Of a stretch of DNA of 64,000 nucleotides, positions 56,625 to 64,000 are shown piece after piece (the stretch's first letter is position 1; each line of letters begins with the position of its first letter). Made by a program: the position numbers and the translations under genes. This stretch comes from Trinickia sp. Y13 (lineage in GTDB: Bacteria > Pseudomonadota > Gammaproteobacteria > Burkholderiales > Burkholderiaceae), in NCBI RefSeq assembly GCF_029522115.1, contig NZ_JAKWFK010000003.1, positions 124,001-188,000 of the forward strand, read 5' to 3'. Under the pieces are notes generated by a model. The model was not told the origin of the DNA. It saw only the letters and a program-made list of their open reading frames with translations, and searched no databases.

Positions 56625-57413
56625 ATGTGGATCGATACGCACTGTCACCTCGATGCCGGCGAATTCGACAGCGACCGGGACGATGTCGCGGCGGCGGCGC
56701 GCCGGGCAGGCGTGGCGCGCATCGTCATTCCCGCCGTGGGGCGTGCCAATTTTGCGATCGTGCGCGCGCTCGCGCATCGTATCGAGGGCGGCGTCTACGC
56801 GCTCGGTATCCATCCTCTGTTTGCGCCCCGATCGAGCGACGACGATCTCGATGTGCTCCGCCGTGAGATCGAGGCGAGCTTGGACGACCCGCGATTCGTC
56901 GGGATCGGCGAGATCGGGCTCGATTACTTCGTTCCCGACCTCGACGACGCGCGTCAGCGTTTTTTCTACGATGGGCAACTCAAGCTCGCGCGCGAGTTCG
57001 ATCTCCCCGTCATTTGCCATGTGCGCAAATCGCAAGACCTCGTGCTCAAAGGCTTGCGCCGTTATGGGGTCCGGCGCGGCATCGCACATGCGTTCAACGG
57101 CAGCTTCCAGCAGGCGCGGGCTTTCATCGATCAGGGGATGCGGCTTGGATTCGGCGGCAACGTCACGTTCGAACGCGCCCGTCAAATCAGGCGGCTCGCG
57201 GCCGAGTTGCCGCTCGAGGCCATCGTCGTCGAAACGGATGCGCCCGACATTCCTCCTGCATGGGCCTACAAGCAACGCAATGCGCCGGATCAGGTGCCTC
57301 GCATCGGCGGCGTGCTTGCGCAACTGCGCGGCATCGACGAAAGGGACCTGGAGATAGGCACAACGGCTAACGCTCACGCTGCGCTGCCCCGACTCGCGCT
57401 CGCTTGCGCATAA
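56625..57413 (+). CDS. TatD-family metal-dependent hydrolase (DNase)
   Basis: A 262-aa TIM-barrel hydrolase. Metal ligands: DTHCHLD (4-10), GEIGLDY with Glu, CHVRKS, HAFNGS and ETDAPDIPP. The QQARAF and WAYKQRN segments make YjjV the closer match within the family. TatD proteins have 3'-5' exonuclease or AP-type activity on DNA; the role in vivo is unsettled. It is 26 nt after lolD and 89 nt before comEC, so it may be co-transcribed. Confidence 0.88.
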   Translation: MWIDTHCHLDAGEFDSDRDDVAAAARRAGVARIVIPAVGRANFAIVRALAHRIEGGVYALGIHPLFAPRSSDDDLDVLRREIEASLDDPRFVGIGEIGLDYFVPDLDDARQRFFYDGQLKLAREFDLPVICHVRKSQDLVLKGLRRYGVRRGIAHAFNGSFQQARAFIDQGMRLGFGGNVTFERARQIRRLAAELPLEAIVVETDAPDIPPAWAYKQRNAPDQVPRIGGVLAQLRGIDERDLEIGTTANAHAALPRLALACA

Positions 57414-57502
57414 TCGTCGATCGTTTGCGCCGGAGGTGACGGCTAGGGGCTTCACGCTCGCGGCTGCCCTCGCATTTCGGTGCGCTGATCGAAGGAGAGC
57501 GG

Positions 57503-60109
57503 ATGCGGGGTGTGCTGATCGGCTTTACGCTTGGCGTCGCCATGCTGCAGCAGCGCGCGTCGCTGCCGGGGCGCTGGGAATGGGCAGCGCTCGGCCTGCT
57601 GTTCGCGGTCCTATCGAGCGTGATGGCGTGTGCGTGGGCAAGCGCGCCGGCGATCGAACGATCCGCGCGGGATGAGCGCTCGATGGGGGTTCGCACCGTC
57701 TTCGAGCGGGTCGCGGCTTGCGCACCGCACATTGCGCCCGCCATCTTGGCAGGGGCGGCTGTCGTCGCCGGTTATGCCTACGCGGCGATGCGGGCCGAGC
57801 TGCGCTTGGCGGAAACATTGCCGCTCGCCTGGGAACAACGCGAGGTGACACTTTCGGGGCATGTGCGCGGTTTGCCCATGGGCGATCGCGCGAACACTCG
57901 GTTCTTGTTTGCCGTCGACGCCGAGGACGTGCGGCAACGAACCGGCGTCGAGCGCTTCCCCTCGCTCGTGCAGCTGAATTGGCGCGCGCGTGGACGCGGC
58001 GCGGCGCCGCCGCTTGCGCCTGGCGATCGATTCCGATTGACGGTGCGGTTAAAGCGCCCGCACGGGTACGCCAATTTCGCGGGCCAAGACACGGAAGTCT
58101 CTTTACTCGAGCGCGGCGTGCGTGCGACGGGCGCCGTGGTGCCCGCTGCCGCGGCGGTACGCTTGCCGGGCACGGCAGGCGGCGTGGGCGTGGCGATTGA
58201 TCGCGTGCGCTTCGCATTGCGTGCGCGCATCGAACAGGCGCTTGCCGATGCGCGGCATCGCGGCATCGTGACGGCGCTTGCGATCGGCACTCAAGATGCG
58301 ATCGGGGAGGACGATCGCATCGCGTTGCGCCGCACGGGGACGAGCCACCTCGTCGCGGTATCGGGCTTGCACATCGGGTTCGTTGCGGGGCTATGCGCCA
58401 TGCTGACGTCGTGGCTATGGCGTCGCTCGTGTTTCTTGGGCGCAATCCTTGCCGCTCGAGGCAGGCGCGAGTGGCCGCTCGTGTTGCCGGCGCCGGTCGT
58501 CGCCACGCTGGCCGGCGCCGTGTGCGCGCTAGGGTATTCAGCGCTCGCCGGGTTCAACGTGCCGGCGCAGCGTGCGCTGTGGATGCTCGTCGTGACGAGC
58601 GTGGCATTCGTGCTCGGGCGCAGCGTCGCGTTCTCTCTCGTGCTCGCCTGGGCGGCGGCGCTCGTGTTGGTCGTCGATCCTTGGGCGGTGACGTCCGCCG
58701 GCTTCTGGCTGTCCTTCGGCGCCGTCGCTGCGATCGCATTCGCGATGCGAGCCCGCTTACGCGTGCGTGCCGACATCGAGGCGCAGTTCGACGAGGTCCA
58801 AGCCATCCGCGCGACCGATGCGGCGTGGATGCCGGCGGACGAACCGCCAGGCGGTCCAGGCCGCTCGCGATGGCGCAGCAGGCTCGCTCGCGCGCGCGCC
58901 AAGTGCGCCGATGCGGTGCGTGCACAATGGGCTGTCACGCTCGGCCTCGCGCCTTTGACGGCATATTGGTTTTCGCAAGTTTCGCTCGTCGGGCCGTTGG
59001 CCAATGCCGTCGCCGTGCCATGGGTCAGCGTGCTCGTCGTGCCGATCGTGCTCGTCGCGCTCGTATTGCCCGCGCCGCTCGATGCGCTCGCCTACGAGGT
59101 GGCCCATGCGTTGCTGGAACCGCTGATGCGGCTACTGCATGCGCTTTCGCAATCGCCGTGGGCGGACCGGTATCCGCCGCGCCCGTCGTTGTGGGCCGTG
59201 ACGTCGGCGCTCGCGGGCGTCGCCTGGTGCCTGATGCCGCGCGGGTGGCCGTTGCGCTTTGCCGCGCCGCTTACCTGGCTGCCGCTCGTCGTTCCGTGCG
59301 CACCCCAAGTCGAGCCTGGATCGTTTCGGCTCACTGCGCTCGACGTGGGGCAGGGCGCGTCGATCCTGATCGAGACGCGACGCCGCACGCTGCTATTCGA
59401 TGCAGGCACCGGCCCGGAGTCGAGCAACGCGGGGGCGCGCGTCGTCGCCCCCTATCTGCGGGCCAACGGCGTTGCGCGTGTGGACGCGCTCGTCGTGAGT
59501 CACGGCGATGCGGACCATGCGGGAGGCGTGCCGGCCGTGCTCGCGGCCGCCGATGTTCGCCAAGTGCTGGGCGGATTGCCGCCGGCCCACCGTGTGTGGG
59601 GCCAGGCTCAGGCGAGCGGCGCCGAGCGTCTGCGCTGCGCCGCGGGCCAACGCTGGCAATGGGACGGTGTGACATTCGAAGTCCTATGGCCCGATCCCGG
59701 ACCGTTGCCGACGCGTTCCAACGAACAGTCGTGCGTGCTCAAGGTCAGCGCGAGCGGCATGAGCGCACTGCTGACGGGGGACATCGGCGCTTCCTCGGAG
59801 CGCTTGCTCGTTCGCCGCGGGACCGATGCGCTCGGCGCCGACGTGCTGCTCGTCGCCCATCACGGCAGCGCAACCTCGTCCACCGAGCCTTTCCTCGATT
59901 TGGTTCAGCCGCGCGTCGCGGTATTTCAGGTAGGCTATCGCAATCGCTTTCGCCATCCCCATCCGCATGTTTGGTCGCGCTTGGACGAACGCGGCATCGC
60001 GCTGGCGCGAACCGATCTTGACGGCGCGGTGCGCGTCACGCTGGAGGGCGGCCGGCTCACGCTCGAACGCTACCGGCAGACGCACGCGCGCTATTGGATG
60101 GATCGATAA
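57503..60109 (+). CDS. comEC: DNA internalisation channel protein ComEC/Rec2
   Basis: Inner-membrane channel for uptake of single-stranded DNA during transformation. It has 868 aa. N-terminal TM segments flank an OB-like extracytoplasmic domain (about 65-220). The competence domain with many TM helices is about 250-560, including SGLHIGFVAGL. A C-terminal metallo-beta-lactamase domain (from about 612, LDVGQGASILIE) has HGDADHAGG and AHHGSATSS. All three ComEC regions are complete. The ATG at 57503 has GGAGAGCG upstream. Confidence 0.92.
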   Translation: MRGVLIGFTLGVAMLQQRASLPGRWEWAALGLLFAVLSSVMACAWASAPAIERSARDERSMGVRTVFERVAACAPHIAPAILAGAAVVAGYAYAAMRAELRLAETLPLAWEQREVTLSGHVRGLPMGDRANTRFLFAVDAEDVRQRTGVERFPSLVQLNWRARGRGAAPPLAPGDRFRLTVRLKRPHGYANFAGQDTEVSLLERGVRATGAVVPAAAAVRLPGTAGGVGVAIDRVRFALRARIEQALADARHRGIVTALAIGTQDAIGEDDRIALRRTGTSHLVAVSGLHIGFVAGLCAMLTSWLWRRSCFLGAILAARGRREWPLVLPAPVVATLAGAVCALGYSALAGFNVPAQRALWMLVVTSVAFVLGRSVAFSLVLAWAAALVLVVDPWAVTSAGFWLSFGAVAAIAFAMRARLRVRADIEAQFDEVQAIRATDAAWMPADEPPGGPGRSRWRSRLARARAKCADAVRAQWAVTLGLAPLTAYWFSQVSLVGPLANAVAVPWVSVLVVPIVLVALVLPAPLDALAYEVAHALLEPLMRLLHALSQSPWADRYPPRPSLWAVTSALAGVAWCLMPRGWPLRFAAPLTWLPLVVPCAPQVEPGSFRLTALDVGQGASILIETRRRTLLFDAGTGPESSNAGARVVAPYLRANGVARVDALVVSHGDADHAGGVPAVLAAADVRQVLGGLPPAHRVWGQAQASGAERLRCAAGQRWQWDGVTFEVLWPDPGPLPTRSNEQSCVLKVSASGMSALLTGDIGASSERLLVRRGTDALGADVLLVAHHGSATSSTEPFLDLVQPRVAVFQVGYRNRFRHPHPHVWSRLDERGIALARTDLDGAVRVTLEGGRLTLERYRQTHARYWMDR

Positions 60110-60135
60110 AACGAACGAATCGGAGGCAGAGGCGC

Positions 60136-60945
60136 TTGAAAGAAATCATCCACTTTTCGCATGCGAATGGCTTTCCCGCCTCGACGTACCGAACGCTCTT
60201 CGCCGAACTATCCGATGACTACGAGCTTCGCTTTCTCGAACGCATCGGCCACGATCCGCGCTATCCCGTCACGAGCGACTGGCCGCATTTGGTCGAAGAG
60301 CTGCTAGCCGACATCGACCGCCGCTACGAGCAGCCGGTGTGGCTCGTCGGCCATTCGCTCGGCGGCTATCTTTCGCTGATGGCCTCTCTGAAGCACCCGC
60401 ATCTCGTGCGCGGCGTCGTCATGCTCGATTCGCCGATCATCGCGGGCTGGCGCGCGAACGTGCTGCGCTTCTCGCAATGGACTGGGCTCGACGAGCGGCT
60501 CTCGCCGGCCGCCGCCACGCGCAAGCGCCGCACCCATTGGGCAAGCCGCGACGAGGCGTGGCGGCATTTCCGCGCCAAACCGGCGTTCGCGCGATGGGAC
60601 GAGCGCGTGCTCGCCGACTACGTCGACTTCGGCATCCCGCAAATCGCGCCAGGCGGCGCGCGTGCGCTCGCGTTCGACCGCGACGTGGAATACCGCATTT
60701 ACCGCACGTTGCCGCGCACGCTCGGTGCGCGGCTCGCGCATGGGCCGAGCGTGCCCGTGGGCTTCATCGCGGGGACGCGTTCGAAGGAGATCCGCCAAGT
60801 CGGGCTCGAGGCGACGGCGCGTGCGGCGCGCGGACGCATCGAATGGATCGAGGGCAGCCATTTGTTTCCGATGGAGCGGCCGATCGAGACGGCGCGTGTG
60901 GTGCTCGGCATGCTGCGCCGATTGCGCGAAGAAGATGGGCGGTAA
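60136..60945 (+). CDS. Alpha/beta hydrolase
   Basis: A 269-aa alpha/beta hydrolase. The nucleophile elbow is GHSLGG (near residue 76), the oxyanion-region motif HANGFPAST is near residue 9, and the catalytic His is probably in EGSHLFPME close to the end. No signal peptide. The substrate is unknown; it could be an esterase or a peptidase-like member. The start is taken as the TTG at 60136 because of the good GGAGGCAGAGG ribosome-binding site. It begins 26 nt after the comEC stop. Confidence 0.82.
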   Translation: MKEIIHFSHANGFPASTYRTLFAELSDDYELRFLERIGHDPRYPVTSDWPHLVEELLADIDRRYEQPVWLVGHSLGGYLSLMASLKHPHLVRGVVMLDSPIIAGWRANVLRFSQWTGLDERLSPAAATRKRRTHWASRDEAWRHFRAKPAFARWDERVLADYVDFGIPQIAPGGARALAFDRDVEYRIYRTLPRTLGARLAHGPSVPVGFIAGTRSKEIRQVGLEATARAARGRIEWIEGSHLFPMERPIETARVVLGMLRRLREEDGR

Positions 60946-61033
60946 GCGCGCGGCTTGCCCGGTTGCTCGCAAAACCGAAGGGGCGCCGTTCCCACGACGG
61001 CGCACGCGCATTCCATATCCACGCGGACCCTAA

Positions 61034-64000
<2,967 letters not shown>

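Overview
The window is high-GC (roughly 65% by eye) and reads as the core chromosome of a betaproteobacterium of the family Burkholderiaceae (Burkholderia, Paraburkholderia or Trinickia-like; genus not resolved from this sequence alone). The main reasons are the aceE-aceF-lpdA operon whose dihydrolipoamide dehydrogenase carries its own lipoyl domain, the adjacent phasin gene, the complete iscRSUA-hscBA-fdx-iscX cluster and the pyrG-kdsA-eno run. I see no prophage, transposase, CRISPR array, restriction system, toxin island or secretion system. I found no undescribed defence or mobile system; the interest lies in regulatory architecture and a few gene-content oddities.

Layout. 1-5417: argA (cut by the left edge) diverging from hrpA across only 22 bp. 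5570-9293: a tight same-strand run of an exported YVTN beta-propeller protein, a sterol-desaturase-type membrane hydroxylase, an EI24 membrane protein and a CinA-type protein, then a convergent rhodanese. 9822-14491: the nitrogen control unit glnA-ntrB-ntrC with a sigma-54 promoter, NtrC-like enhancer sites and a terminator after glnA. 14580-21343: exonuclease III, an SDR oxidoreductase, initiator tRNA-fMet, a chemoreceptor, LexA-controlled dinB and codA. 21380-28003: prlC, folD and a FixL/FixJ-like two-component pair, all on the minus strand.

28277-35385: the pyruvate dehydrogenase operon and convergent phasin gene. A 14-bp sequence lies both in front of aceE and in the phasin promoter. 36005-40395: a PBP7-type peptidoglycan hydrolase, an IclR regulator, and lutAB without lutC. 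40563-47467: a small unknown ORF, a low-molecular-weight phosphatase and the isc cluster under two IscR-type operators.

47642-53216: a glycine-zipper membrane protein, lysS, prfB (with the classic +1 programmed frameshift) and recJ, all minus strand. 53344-60945: an RpfE-type conserved protein, lolC/lolD, a TatD-type nuclease, comEC and an alpha/beta hydrolase. 61067-64000: pyrG, kdsA and the start of eno.

Functional links: glutamine synthetase is co-transcribed with its own two-component regulators. Pyruvate-to-acetyl-CoA conversion sits beside an uncharacterised sensor kinase pair and a PHA granule protein. Fe-S assembly is feedback-controlled by IscR. Long antisense open frames opposite most genes reflect the codon bias of GC-rich DNA and are not annotated.
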